Positions 16,338 through 25,030 of a stretch of DNA of 49,169 nucleotides are shown piece after piece; within the stretch, counting starts at the first letter, position 1, and every line of letters starts with the position of its first letter. The stretch lies in assembly GCA_964616985.1 (NCBI GenBank), contig CAZTVF010000028.1, positions 1 to 49,169 on the forward strand, given 5' to 3'. The notes below the pieces were generated by a model, which was not told the origin of the DNA, did no database searches, and worked only from the letters and a program-made list of their open reading frames with translations. The translations under genes were made by a program, and so were the position numbers. This DNA is from CAZTVF01 sp964616985. Lineage in GTDB: Bacteria; Planctomycetota; Phycisphaerae; SM23-33.

Positions 16338-18487
16338 GAAAGAAATCTCACGTCAACGCCATTACTATCGACGTGGAGGACTATTACCAGCTCTTCGCGC
16401 GCGAACACCTGGGCAAGTCGCTGTCGATGGGCGATGAGGTGCTGCGATCGACGGCGGTGATGACGGACATGATGGCCAGGCGGAACGTGCGCGGCACGTT
16501 CTTCATCCTGGGCAACGTGGCCAAGGCGCACCCGCAGTTGGCGCCGCGCCTGGCGGCAGCGGGGCATGAGATCGGCGTGCACGGGTTCAACCATCACCAG
16601 GTCTTTCGCCTGACGGCGAGGCAGTTTGCAGCCGAGGTCGGCGACGCCAAGAAACTGCTGGAAGACCAGATCGGGCGGCCGGTCGTCGGCCACAGGGCGC
16701 CGGTGTTTTCCATCGGCCTCGAGACGCCCTGGGCCCTGAGCGTTCTGGCCGGCGAGGGCTTCCTGTACGACAGCAGCATCTTCCCCTTCGGCGGGCGGCG
16801 GTATGGCTGGCCGGGCTTCCCGCTCGACATCCGCCGCGTCGAGCTTCCCGACGGCCGCAGCATCATCGAGGCCCCGCTGTCGATCGTGCGGTTCATGGGC
16901 CGGGCCGTGCCCGCCTGCGGGGGCGGGTACCTGAGGCATTTTCCCCTGTGGTACACGCGATGGTCGATGCAGCACATCTGCCAGAACCGCCCGACGATTG
17001 TCTACCTGCACCCCTACGAGACCGACACCACCGAAGGCCCCGCGGAATTTCGCCAGATGCTGGCGGACGGCCCGCTGAGGGCCCGCCTCCGCCACGCCGG
17101 CCAGTGTAACAATCGCGGCACGGTCGCCCCGAAATTGGAGATGCTGTTGGACAGCTTCCGGTTCGCGCCGCTGGCCGAGGTCATTCAACAGACCTTCGCC
17201 GCAGACGCCGGCAAGCCGCCGACAACAGATAGCATCCGCTTCAGGCGGGCGGCGGCCAAGCGGGTGTTCCGGCCCAAGCTCCCCCTCGTGACCGAGACGC
17301 CCAAGCCGCCTTCGGCGCCGCCGGCCCACCCGTCGCTGGCCGTCGTGACCACGGTGGGGCTGACGATACGATGCTTCTTCACCCGCCAGATGTCTGCCCT
17401 TGCCCAGCGTGGATACCACGTGTGCGGCGTCTGCGCCGACGACGAGGACTCGCGCGAGGTCGCCAAGAGCGGCCTGACGATCCACAACGTCGGTTTCACC
17501 CGCGGCATGGACTCTTGGCAGGACCTCAAGGCTCTGTGGCAGCTCTACCGCCTGTTGCGAAGCCACCGGTTCCAGATCATACACACCCACACGCCCAAGG
17601 CTGCCTTCCTGGGGCAGTTGGCGGCATGGCTGGCGCGCGTGCCTGTCCGTGTCAACACCGTGCACGGCCTGTTCTTCGTCAGCCAGACCAATCCCATCAC
17701 ACGCTGGATGTTCAAGGCCATGGAGGTGCTCGCCTGCAGCCTGGCCCACCGCGTGTTCTGCGTCAGCGAGGAAGACATCGAGTACTTCTGGCGCCACACC
17801 TACCTGCCCCCCGAGAAGCTCAGTTGGATGGTCGTTGGTATCGATCTCAAACGGTTCAGTCCGCAGACCTCGCCGGAGAACCGCCTCGCCATCCGGGAAG
17901 AATTGAACATCCCCCAGGACGCCTTCGTCTTCGGCATCGTCGCCAGGATGGTCAAGGAGAAGGGATTCGTCGAGCTGTTCGAAGCCTTCGCCGAAGTCCG
18001 CAAGACCTGCCCCAACGCGTGGCTGCTTCACGTGGGACCCATCGACGACAGCCGTTTGGACGGGGTGAACATGGACGTGGTGCGGCGCCTGGGCATCGAG
18101 AGCCACTGCCGTTTCGCCGGCATGCGTTCCGACGTGCCGAGGCTGCTTTCGGCGATGGACACGTTTGTGCTTCCCAGCCATCGCGAGGGCTATCCCGTTT
18201 CGGTGATGGAGGCGTGCGCGTCGCAACTGCCGGTGATCGTCACCGACATCCGCGGCTGCCGCGAGGCCGTTGCCGGCGGCCAGACCGGGCTGATCGTCCC
18301 CGTCCGCGACCCGGTCGCTCTGGCAGCGGCGATGAAGCAGCTGCACGATGATCCCGAGCTTCGCGAGACCCTCAGCCGCGCCGCTCGACAGCGCGCCGAG
18401 CAGTACTTCGACGAGAACAGGATCCTTGAGGAACTGGTTCGCAGCTACAACGACCTGCTGTCGAGGAACGTTTCGAACGCGCCCTGA
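16334..18487 (+). CDS. Polysaccharide deacetylase (DUF3473 type) fused to GT4 glycosyltransferase
   Basis: A 717-residue two-domain protein. Residues 1-285 are a NodB-type deacetylase with the XrtA-associated features: IDVEDYYQ (catalytic and metal Asp residues), HGFNHH (metal His pair H83/H87), RAPVFSIG, YDSSIFP, and a C-terminal DUF3473-like part (CNNRGTVAPKLEMLLDSFRF). A Pro-rich linker (about 290-335) leads to a complete GT4 domain to the end: HTHTPKAAFLGQLAAWLA, VNTVHGLFF, GIVARMVKEKGFVELFEAF, and E-x7-E in REGYPVSVMEACAS. The deacetylase is normally a separate protein, so this single chain would combine glycosyl transfer with deacetylation. The start is fixed by the 4-base overlap with the FemAB-like gene. 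No stop or frameshift separates the halves. Cytoplasmic: no signal peptide is visible. Confidence 0.93.
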   Translation: MRKKSHVNAITIDVEDYYQLFAREHLGKSLSMGDEVLRSTAVMTDMMARRNVRGTFFILGNVAKAHPQLAPRLAAAGHEIGVHGFNHHQVFRLTARQFAAEVGDAKKLLEDQIGRPVVGHRAPVFSIGLETPWALSVLAGEGFLYDSSIFPFGGRRYGWPGFPLDIRRVELPDGRSIIEAPLSIVRFMGRAVPACGGGYLRHFPLWYTRWSMQHICQNRPTIVYLHPYETDTTEGPAEFRQMLADGPLRARLRHAGQCNNRGTVAPKLEMLLDSFRFAPLAEVIQQTFAADAGKPPTTDSIRFRRAAAKRVFRPKLPLVTETPKPPSAPPAHPSLAVVTTVGLTIRCFFTRQMSALAQRGYHVCGVCADDEDSREVAKSGLTIHNVGFTRGMDSWQDLKALWQLYRLLRSHRFQIIHTHTPKAAFLGQLAAWLARVPVRVNTVHGLFFVSQTNPITRWMFKAMEVLACSLAHRVFCVSEEDIEYFWRHTYLPPEKLSWMVVGIDLKRFSPQTSPENRLAIREELNIPQDAFVFGIVARMVKEKGFVELFEAFAEVRKTCPNAWLLHVGPIDDSRLDGVNMDVVRRLGIESHCRFAGMRSDVPRLLSAMDTFVLPSHREGYPVSVMEACASQLPVIVTDIRGCREAVAGGQTGLIVPVRDPVALAAAMKQLHDDPELRETLSRAARQRAEQYFDENRILEELVRSYNDLLSRNVSNAP

Positions 18488-18527
18488 CGGCAGGCTCAGG
18501 ACCGCCGCCCCGATCCGCGTTGTGCGC

Positions 18528-20285
18528 TCAGTCAAACAACCCCGGTTCGTCCTCTTCGACTCGCTTGCGCCGGACGCGCGGCGGGGCCGGAGGAGGGGCT
18601 TGAGGACGCGGAGTCCCCGAACCATCGACGATCGAGGCGATCGTGCCCTCGGCCAACTCCGTCTCGATCCGGTCGCCCGGCGCTACGTCGGCCGTCGTGC
18701 GGAGGATCTGCCCGCCGGGGCCGCGGGTGATGCTGAAACCGCGTCCCAGCACGCTGTGATAGTCCAGGCTCTTGAGCTGCCGTTCGATGGCGTCCAGTCG
18801 GCCCGTCGCCAGCGACAGCGGGTGGCGCGGATGCATCGCCCCCAGGCGCCCCTCGACCGCGGCCAGCTTGTCTCCCGCCACCTTGCTGCGGGCACCCAGC
18901 GCCCATTGCAGCCGAGACGCCAGGTTCGCCAGGTGACCCTTGGCGGCGGCCGCGATGTGACGCGGATCCGCTGCGGCCAGTCGTGCGGACATGGCCGCCA
19001 ATTTGTCGCCGTCGGATTTGCTCCGGGCGCCCAGCATCCATCGGAGGCGCCCCAGCAAATCGGCGATCCGCGAGCAGGCACGTTCGTGCAGTCGGGCCGG
19101 GTGAAGCGCCGCCAGCCGCCGCGCCGGGCTCTCCAGCCGCCCGCGCCCCTGCGACAACTGGTGCCGCAGTCCGCCCGTCAGGCGGTGGGTCAGTTCATCC
19201 AGCCGCTGCGCCATCGAGCGCACACGGTGCAGCGGGTCGCGGAAGACAACGCTCCGCATGGCCGATCGCAGGGCATGCGACGCGGCGGCCACGTCGTCGG
19301 CCATCGCGCGCTGCAGCCGGCCCGATAGTTGGGACACGTGCCGCCGCACCTCGACGATGTCCGGGGTCGCCATCTCCGCCGCGGCGGTCGGGGTGGGGGC
19401 GCGAAGGTCGGCGACAAGGTCGGCGATGGTGACATCGACCTCGTGGCCGACGCCGCTGATGATGGGCGTGCGGCAGGCGAAGATCGCTCGCGCGACGGCC
19501 TCTTCGTTGAAGGCCCAGAGGTCTTCGAGGCTGCCGCCGCCCCGGCCGACGATGAGGGTGTCGATGCCCAGGCGCTGGGCGGCGGCGTCCATCATGGCGA
19601 TGGCGGCGGCGATGCTGTCAGCCGCCCCTTCGCCTTGCACCAGGGCAGGGGCGAGGTACACGGTGGCGGCCGGCCAGCGGGTGGAAAGAATCTTGCGAAT
19701 GTCGCGGACGGCGGCGCCGGTGGGGCTGGTGATCACGCCGATCGCGCGGGGGTAGCGGGGGATGGCGATCTTGGCGGCGGGGTCGAACAGGCCCTCGCGC
19801 TGCAACTTCTCGCGAAGCTGCTGGAAGGCGACCTCCAGGGCGCCCGCCCCCTTGGGCGTCATCCGCTCTACGTAGAACTGCATCTGGCCTCGGGCCTCGT
19901 ACACATCCACGCGGCCCTCGGCGACGACCTCCATGCCGTCGGCAGGGCGGAACTTGAGCCGCCCGGCGGCACTGCGGAACATCACCGCGTCGACGGCGGC
20001 GCCCGCATCCTTGAGGCGGAAGTACAGGTGCCCGGAGGAATGCGCCTTGAGCCCGCTGACCTCACCGATGACGTGGACCCTCTCGGGAAACGCCTCAGCC
20101 AGCGCCCCCTTGATCTGCGCGACCATGGCCGACACCGTCAGCGGCGGCGCCCCGGCGCCCACGCCCTTGGCCGCCGCGCGCGCGGAGGCCGCCACGAACT
20201 CGCCCGTGACGTCCTCGCCTGCATCGGGCCCGCGCCGGGGGCCCTTGGCCTTGGCCGGGTCAAAAAATGGCAACTCATCGCCCAT
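18528..20285 (-). CDS. xseA: Exodeoxyribonuclease VII large subunit
   Basis: The nuclease subunit that degrades single-stranded DNA together with XseB, which is not in the window. Residues about 50-150 form the OB-fold (PLTVSAMVAQIKGAL, GEVSGLKAHSSGHLYFRLKD). The catalytic core has AVRDIRKIL, LVQGEGAADSI, IVGRGGGSLEDLWAFNEE, ISGVGHEVDVTIADLVAD and PTPTAAAEM. At 585 residues it is much longer than the usual 400-460. The extra length is an N-terminal tail and a long helical region with internal repeats (RL.W.LGARSK..GDKLAA occurs twice). It ends in the expected SILGRGF-like segment (SVLGRGFSITRGPGG). I chose the ATG at 20285; the alternative at 20315 is a TTG. Confidence 0.94.
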   Translation of the reverse strand: MGDELPFFDPAKAKGPRRGPDAGEDVTGEFVAASARAAAKGVGAGAPPLTVSAMVAQIKGALAEAFPERVHVIGEVSGLKAHSSGHLYFRLKDAGAAVDAVMFRSAAGRLKFRPADGMEVVAEGRVDVYEARGQMQFYVERMTPKGAGALEVAFQQLREKLQREGLFDPAAKIAIPRYPRAIGVITSPTGAAVRDIRKILSTRWPAATVYLAPALVQGEGAADSIAAAIAMMDAAAQRLGIDTLIVGRGGGSLEDLWAFNEEAVARAIFACRTPIISGVGHEVDVTIADLVADLRAPTPTAAAEMATPDIVEVRRHVSQLSGRLQRAMADDVAAASHALRSAMRSVVFRDPLHRVRSMAQRLDELTHRLTGGLRHQLSQGRGRLESPARRLAALHPARLHERACSRIADLLGRLRWMLGARSKSDGDKLAAMSARLAAADPRHIAAAAKGHLANLASRLQWALGARSKVAGDKLAAVEGRLGAMHPRHPLSLATGRLDAIERQLKSLDYHSVLGRGFSITRGPGGQILRTTADVAPGDRIETELAEGTIASIVDGSGTPRPQAPPPAPPRVRRKRVEEDEPGLFD

Positions 20286-20371
20286 GCCGCAGATTGTAGT
20301 GCCCGCCACGGGCAATGTCGAATACCTGATGACGAGTTGCCCCCGAACCTCCGCCGGCGGCGACGGCGGTG

Positions 20372-20377
20372 TATAAT
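20372..20377 (+). promoter_or_regulatory. TATAAT -10 box abutting a start codon
   Basis: A perfect TATAAT ends 6 bases before the ATG at 20384, so transcription starting 7 bases downstream would begin at or next to the start codon. No -35 box is seen at the usual distance and there is no ribosome site. This suggests a leaderless transcript. Confidence 0.45.
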
Positions 20378-20383
20378 CGCGCT

Positions 20384-21766
20384 ATGAAGATCGCCATCCT
20401 GGCTGCGGGGGCCGGCGGAATGTATTGCGGAAGCTGCATGCGTGACAACACGCTGGCCGGCGCGCTGCGGCTGCGCGGCCAGGACGTGCGGCTGCTGCCG
20501 CTGTTCACGCCGCTGCGCACCGATGAAACCGATTGCAGCGAGCCGCGCGTCTTCATGGGCGGGGCCAACGTGTACCTCCAGCAGATCAGCCGGGCGTTTG
20601 GCCTGTTGCCTGCGGCGGTCCGGCGACTGCTCAATGGCCGGGGGCTGCTGCGGTGGCTCACGGCAGGGGCGGCCAACGCCTCGCCCGATCGCCTCGGGGC
20701 GATGACGGTGAGCATTCTCCAGGGTCCCCAAGGCCGCCAGCGGGCCGAGCTGCGCACGCTGATCGACTACCTCCGCGGCGAGTTTCGCCCCGACGTGCTG
20801 AGCCTGCCCAACCTGATGTTTCTGGGCCTGGCCGAGCCGATCGCCCGGGAACTATCGTGCAGGGTCGTGTGCGAACTTACGGGCGAGGACCTTTTCCTGG
20901 ACGCACTGCCCGAGTCTTACCGGCGGCGGGTGGATGAACTGATCGCGGCGGGGGCGCGGCACGTGAGCCTCTTCGTAGCCACCAGCGAGTATTACGCCGA
21001 CCACGCCGCGACGCGGTTCGCCCTGCCGCGCGAGCGAATTGCGGTGGTGCCCCCCGGCATCGTGGCCGAGGATCTGCCGCCTGCGCTACACGCCCACGCC
21101 GGGCCGCCGACGGTGGCATACCTGGCGCGGCTGTGCCCCGAGAAAGGCCTGGACCTGCTGGTCGATACGATGGCGCTGGTGCGGCAGCGGCCGGGCTTGG
21201 AGGATGCGAGGCTGGTCGCCGGGGGATACGCCCCGCCCGGCAGCCAGCGCTGGCTGGATGGGCTGGCGAGTGGCGATTCCTCGCCGCCGACGGCCTTGCC
21301 GGCAGAGCGGCCGCCTTCAGGGTCGCAGCGTCCAGCGTGGCGGCCTTCCCAGGCCGCTGCCCGACGTGATTGGATCGATCTGATTGGTGAAGTGGACCGC
21401 GCGGGCAAGGCTGGGCTGCTGCAGGCGGCCGACGTCCTGTGCGTGCCCACGCGTTACCCCGAGCCCAAGGGCATCTACGTGCTCGAGGGGCTCGCCGCCG
21501 GCGTGCCGTTCGTGGGCTTCGATCACGGCGCGTTCGGGGAACTCGCCCGTGATACCGGCGGCATGGTGCTCGTGCCGCCGCTGGATGTGCCTGCCTTGGC
21601 GGCGGCCCTGGCCGACCTGCTGCTGGACCCCGCCCGCCGCGCGTCCCTCGCTTCGGCCGGCAGGGCCGCCATAGTGCAGCGATACACCGCGGCGCACATG
21701 GCCGATTGTTTCCTTGAGGTGGTGGGGCGAGTGAGCGCCAGCGCGACCACGAAGGCGAATGCGTGA
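20384..21766 (+). CDS. GT4-family glycosyltransferase with a repeat-derived insert
   Basis: A 460-residue GT-B glycosyltransferase starting MKIAILAAGAGGMYCGSCMRDN. The donor domain has VAYLARLCPEKGLDLLVDTMA, GEVDRAGKAGLLQAADVLCVPT and E-x7-E in YPEPKGIYVLEGLAAG, then GVPFVGFDHGAFGELARDTGG. Between the donor-domain strands GGYAPPGSQRWLDGL and DWIDLIGEVDRA lies an extra stretch of about 35 residues rich in Pro, Ser, Ala and Arg. Its DNA (21281-21360) is made of the palindromic repeats that otherwise sit between genes. The insert is in frame and on the protein surface, judging by its position between conserved blocks. The gene diverges from xseA across 98 bases and is not clearly part of the earlier polysaccharide cluster. 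Confidence 0.88.
   Translation: MKIAILAAGAGGMYCGSCMRDNTLAGALRLRGQDVRLLPLFTPLRTDETDCSEPRVFMGGANVYLQQISRAFGLLPAAVRRLLNGRGLLRWLTAGAANASPDRLGAMTVSILQGPQGRQRAELRTLIDYLRGEFRPDVLSLPNLMFLGLAEPIARELSCRVVCELTGEDLFLDALPESYRRRVDELIAAGARHVSLFVATSEYYADHAATRFALPRERIAVVPPGIVAEDLPPALHAHAGPPTVAYLARLCPEKGLDLLVDTMALVRQRPGLEDARLVAGGYAPPGSQRWLDGLASGDSSPPTALPAERPPSGSQRPAWRPSQAAARRDWIDLIGEVDRAGKAGLLQAADVLCVPTRYPEPKGIYVLEGLAAGVPFVGFDHGAFGELARDTGGMVLVPPLDVPALAAALADLLLDPARRASLASAGRAAIVQRYTAAHMADCFLEVVGRVSASATTKANA
21281..21360. repeat. Palindromic repeats inside a coding sequence
   Basis: A unit GTGGCGGCCTTCCCAGGCCG (21337-21356) identical in core to the intergenic family is preceded by related GACGGCCTTGCCGGC and AGCGGCCGCCTTCAGGGTCG blocks. 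Together they account for the extra residues in the glycosyltransferase gene. Its length must be a multiple of three, because the frame is kept. Confidence 0.8.
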
Positions 21767-21803
21767 AATCCGCCCGCCTCGTCTCGTCTGGTCGGTGTTC
21801 GCG

Positions 21804-23702
21804 CTACTCCACGACCTTCTTAAGCGTGGTGATCTTGTCGAGTCGCTGGCGATCCTCCTTGGACAGCGATGCGACGCCGTGAATCTCCTCCAGCGGAAGG
21901 CTCTCGATGCCGGCAGCGCTGACCAGCTTGAGCCCCTGGATGTAGAGCTTCTTGATGGGCAGGCCGTCCAGCCCCTCCAGCGTGGTCAGGGCGGCACAGC
22001 CGGACAGGTCGAGCACCTGGAGCGTCTTGCAGTCCTTCAGCGGCAACAGGTCCTTGATCGAGCGGCATCGCGTCAGGACAAGTTCTTCCAGCGGTGCTTC
22101 CTCCAGCCCCTGGAGGCTCAGGAGCGAAACGCAGTCGCGGAGCAGGACGTTCTTGAGCGGCATGCCCTTGAGGGGCGACAAGCTGCGGAGGCCCGCGGCG
22201 TCCACGAGGCTCAGACGCTCCAGCGGCTGGCTCTTGAGGGCCGTGAGGTCGGTGATCGCCGGGCAACCGTCCAACTCCAGCCGCCACAGACGAGCCCCCG
22301 CCAGAGGCGAGATGTCGGCCAGTTGTCGCGCGCCGGCGATGATCACCGACTTCAGCGGTGCGCCCTTGAGTCCCTCCAGCGACGACAGGTTGGTGGCCGT
22401 GATCAGTTCCAGCGTCTCCAGCGGCACGCCCTTGAGGTGGACCAGCGTCCCAAGCGAGGGGCAGTAGCGGACGACCATGCCGGTCAGTTTCCTCGATCCT
22501 TGCAGTCCGTCGAGGGTCTGGAGGCTCAGGCACGACGACAGCGTGATCGACGTCAGCGGCCAGCCGTACAGCGGCTCCAAAGTAACCAGGCCTCCGTTGT
22601 CGTCATCGATCCGAAGCATATCGAGCGCCTTGGACACCGATTGGATCTCGACATCGATGTTGCCGTTGGACTGCCTCATGGCCGCCTTCAGTCCGTCGAG
22701 CCGCTTGGCTTCCGGCAAGGCCGCCAGACGTTTCGAAAGCTGCACGACGTCCGGGCGGGGCTTCATCACGCGCTGCGCCCGCGCATCCTCCAATGCCTCC
22801 AGCGCCACGCGAGCCTGCGCTGACAGATCGTCTGGCGCCTCGCTCGCCAGCACCTGGCGATACAGGGCCAGTTGTCGCTCTTCCAGCCGCGGCCGCAGCG
22901 GCACGGGCACATGCGGCGCCAACCCCTTCTGATAGAACGTCGCCAGCTTCATGCAATCGCTGGCCGACAGCTTGTCCAGTGCGCCCAGCAGCGGACAGCA
23001 CGAGCGATAGGGTTCGGCCAGGTCGGCCGAGGCGTACGAGGCCGCGGCGTTGGGGTCATCGAGATGGCCGGCCAGCAGCGTCACGATCGCCCCGCGCGTG
23101 TTGGCGTCGGGGTTGTCCTTCGCCTTGGCGCGCAAGGCCTCGACCGCCTTGACGGCGTCGGACATGGCCCGCGCGCGCAGCAGGTCGGCGTCGACAACCT
23201 CCTTGACGCTCAACAGGTTGAATGAGTCTGTGATGCCGATGGCCTGACGGTACAGGGCGGATGCCTCGTCATATCCGCCCCTCGCCTCGAGCATGCGGGC
23301 CAACGCCATCATCGCCCCCAACTGTCGCCGGGCCGCGGCCTGCTTGTCCTCGGGAGTCGAGGCCGACACCGCCCAGGAGCGGCACAGTTCCAGCCGGCGC
23401 TGCGTGTGCTCGATCGCGCGGGCGGCGTCCAGCGATGCCAGTTGATTCAAGGCGTCGTCAGCGGCGCCGCGGCCGGCGGTGGTCATGGGGCGGCGGGTTC
23501 CGTAGTCGGCGGCCTGCTCAAGCAGAATGAGCCTGCGGTTGGGATCCGTGGCCTGGCGGGCGAGGGAGAGAATCATCCGGGCTCGTTCACCGTCGTTCTT
23601 CGCCGCGGTGGTCATGCTCTCGATCGCCTTGGTGGTTTGTCCCATCATCGGCGAGGACAGCAGCAGGAACAGGCCCGCTTGGATCAACAGGTGACGAGGC
23701 AT
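21804..23702 (-). CDS. Secreted leucine-rich repeat-like protein
   Basis: A 632-residue protein with a signal peptide (MPRHLLIQAGLFLLLSSPMMG) and a good ribosome site (AAAGGA). Residues about 25-330 are alpha-helical with TPR-like pairs (for example ARMLEARGGYDEASALYRQAIG). Residues about 360-610 are irregular leucine-rich repeats of 21-24 residues of the form L..L.G.PL..L.L..C..L..L..L. Examples are CLSLQTLDGLQGSRKLTGMV, CPSLGTLVHLKGVPLETLEL and CRSIKDLLPLKDC. The repeats resemble bacterial LRR proteins that bind other proteins or surface polymers. No enzymatic motif is seen and there is no anchor at the C-terminus. Function unknown; convergent with the glycosyltransferase gene. Confidence 0.8.
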   Translation of the reverse strand: MPRHLLIQAGLFLLLSSPMMGQTTKAIESMTTAAKNDGERARMILSLARQATDPNRRLILLEQAADYGTRRPMTTAGRGAADDALNQLASLDAARAIEHTQRRLELCRSWAVSASTPEDKQAAARRQLGAMMALARMLEARGGYDEASALYRQAIGITDSFNLLSVKEVVDADLLRARAMSDAVKAVEALRAKAKDNPDANTRGAIVTLLAGHLDDPNAAASYASADLAEPYRSCCPLLGALDKLSASDCMKLATFYQKGLAPHVPVPLRPRLEERQLALYRQVLASEAPDDLSAQARVALEALEDARAQRVMKPRPDVVQLSKRLAALPEAKRLDGLKAAMRQSNGNIDVEIQSVSKALDMLRIDDDNGGLVTLEPLYGWPLTSITLSSCLSLQTLDGLQGSRKLTGMVVRYCPSLGTLVHLKGVPLETLELITATNLSSLEGLKGAPLKSVIIAGARQLADISPLAGARLWRLELDGCPAITDLTALKSQPLERLSLVDAAGLRSLSPLKGMPLKNVLLRDCVSLLSLQGLEEAPLEELVLTRCRSIKDLLPLKDCKTLQVLDLSGCAALTTLEGLDGLPIKKLYIQGLKLVSAAGIESLPLEEIHGVASLSKEDRQRLDKITTLKKVVE

Positions 23703-23837
23703 GGGGATTCCTTTGCGGCGATTCTACCGTGGCAGGGGGGATCGGCAAGCGGTTTCCCAGCGCGCCTGTGCCCCAGGTGCGGACGAATGCAGAAGGGACA
23801 GTCTCCAGAACGCGGGTCCGCCTCTATGCGACTTTGG

Positions 23838-24908
23838 CTAGTTGTCGTCGCCCAGGCCCAGCGTGCGCATCTTGCGGATGAGTGTGCTGCGGTGGATGTC
23901 GAGCAGCTTGGCCGCGGCGGAGCGGTTGAAGTCGGTGAGTTCGAGCGCCTGCTTGATGACCTTGGCCTCGGCCTCGGCCAGGCTGCAGCAGACGGGGAGG
24001 TTGTCCACCGGGGCCATGCGGTCGGGCGCGGGGTCGATCGGGCGAGGCGTCGAGGTGTAGCCGTCATCCCAAACGCTCATCGTCGGCGGCATCGGCGGCA
24101 GGTTGGCTGCGTAGAGCCGCTCGACGTAGCCGCACAGTTCGCGGACATTTCCCGGCCAGGGGTATTCGGCCAGCTGCGTGCGGAGACGCTGGCTCAGGAC
24201 GCGGCGGGGCATGTGGTACTGCTGGGCGTAGTCATCAAGATAGAAGTCCAGCAGCGGCTCGACGTCCTCGGGGCGGTTGCGCAAGGGCGGCACGACGATG
24301 CGGACGATGTTGAGCCGATGGTAAAGGTCGCTGCGGAAAGTATTCTCAGCCACCGACTTGGCCAGACTTCGATTGGTGGCAGCGATGAATCGCACGTTGA
24401 CCGGAACGGGGCGGCTGGCGCCGACGGGAGTGACTTCCCGCTCCTGAAGAAGGCGCAGAAGTTTCGGTTGCAGATGGAGTTGCAGTTCGCCGACCTCGTC
24501 CAGCATCAGGACGCCGCTATCGGCCGCCCGCACGACGCCCAGCGTGTCGGTATTGGCGCCGGTGAATGCGCCCTTGACATGGCCATAAAACTGGCTTTCG
24601 AAAAGGGATTCGCTGATCGCGGGGCAATTAACGGGGATGAAGGGTCCGTTCTTGCGGGCCGAGTTCTGATGTATTCGCCGAGCCAGTAGTTCTTTACCGG
24701 TCCCGGATTCACCTTCCAGGAGAACAACGCAGTCGTTTGTGGCGACGGCGTCCACCACAGCTAAGACCTGTTGGAATAAAGCACTAGCTCCAACGAGGGA
24801 ATAGCTAGGGTGTCCCACCTGCGGTGAGCTGTCCGCAGTAGACGGCACGCTAGATCCTCCGACTTTCATTCCTCGACAGCCTGAGCGGGCCACCGAGATC
24901 AAGAGCAT
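23838..24908 (-). CDS. Sigma-54-dependent transcription activator without receiver domain
   Basis: An NtrC-family AAA+ activator of 356 residues that should drive transcription from sigma-54 promoters. Walker A is GESGTGKELLARRIH, the sigma-54 contact loop is GAFTGA (in HVKGAFTGANTD), Walker B is VLMLDEVGEL, and the arginine-finger region is FRSDLYHRLNIVRI. The C-terminus has a Fis-type helix-turn-helix (KQALELTDFNRSAAAKLLDI, HRSTLIRKMRTLGL). There is no N-terminal receiver, PAS or GAF domain, only about 35 residues before the AAA+ part, so its activity may be controlled by level or by a partner. The ATG at 24908 is used; an in-frame ATG at 24869 has GAGGA directly against it. A good sigma-70 promoter lies upstream on the same strand. 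Confidence 0.92.
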   Translation of the reverse strand: MLLISVARSGCRGMKVGGSSVPSTADSSPQVGHPSYSLVGASALFQQVLAVVDAVATNDCVVLLEGESGTGKELLARRIHQNSARKNGPFIPVNCPAISESLFESQFYGHVKGAFTGANTDTLGVVRAADSGVLMLDEVGELQLHLQPKLLRLLQEREVTPVGASRPVPVNVRFIAATNRSLAKSVAENTFRSDLYHRLNIVRIVVPPLRNRPEDVEPLLDFYLDDYAQQYHMPRRVLSQRLRTQLAEYPWPGNVRELCGYVERLYAANLPPMPPTMSVWDDGYTSTPRPIDPAPDRMAPVDNLPVCCSLAEAEAKVIKQALELTDFNRSAAAKLLDIHRSTLIRKMRTLGLGDDN

Positions 24909-24944
24909 ACTGCACGTGAGCAGATTCCTTCTTCGAACGTGTCT

Positions 24945-24973
24945 TTTATAACATGTGAACCGTTTTTTGACAA
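24945..24973 (-). promoter_or_regulatory. Sigma-70-type promoter for the sigma-54 activator
   Basis: Read on the minus strand, TTGTCA (24973-24968) and TATAAA (24950-24945) are 17 bases apart. Predicted start is near 24938, giving a leader of about 30 bases to the ATG at 24908. The local sequence is AT-rich. Confidence 0.7.
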
Positions 24974-25030
24974 GTGAAATCCATCAAACGCCATGCAAGA
25001 AAACGCGGATGGTGCTGCAGCATATCCTTA

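Noticed and set aside
16190..18625. 811-codon open frame on the minus strand
   Set aside because: Shadow of the deacetylase-glycosyltransferase gene; no family motifs.
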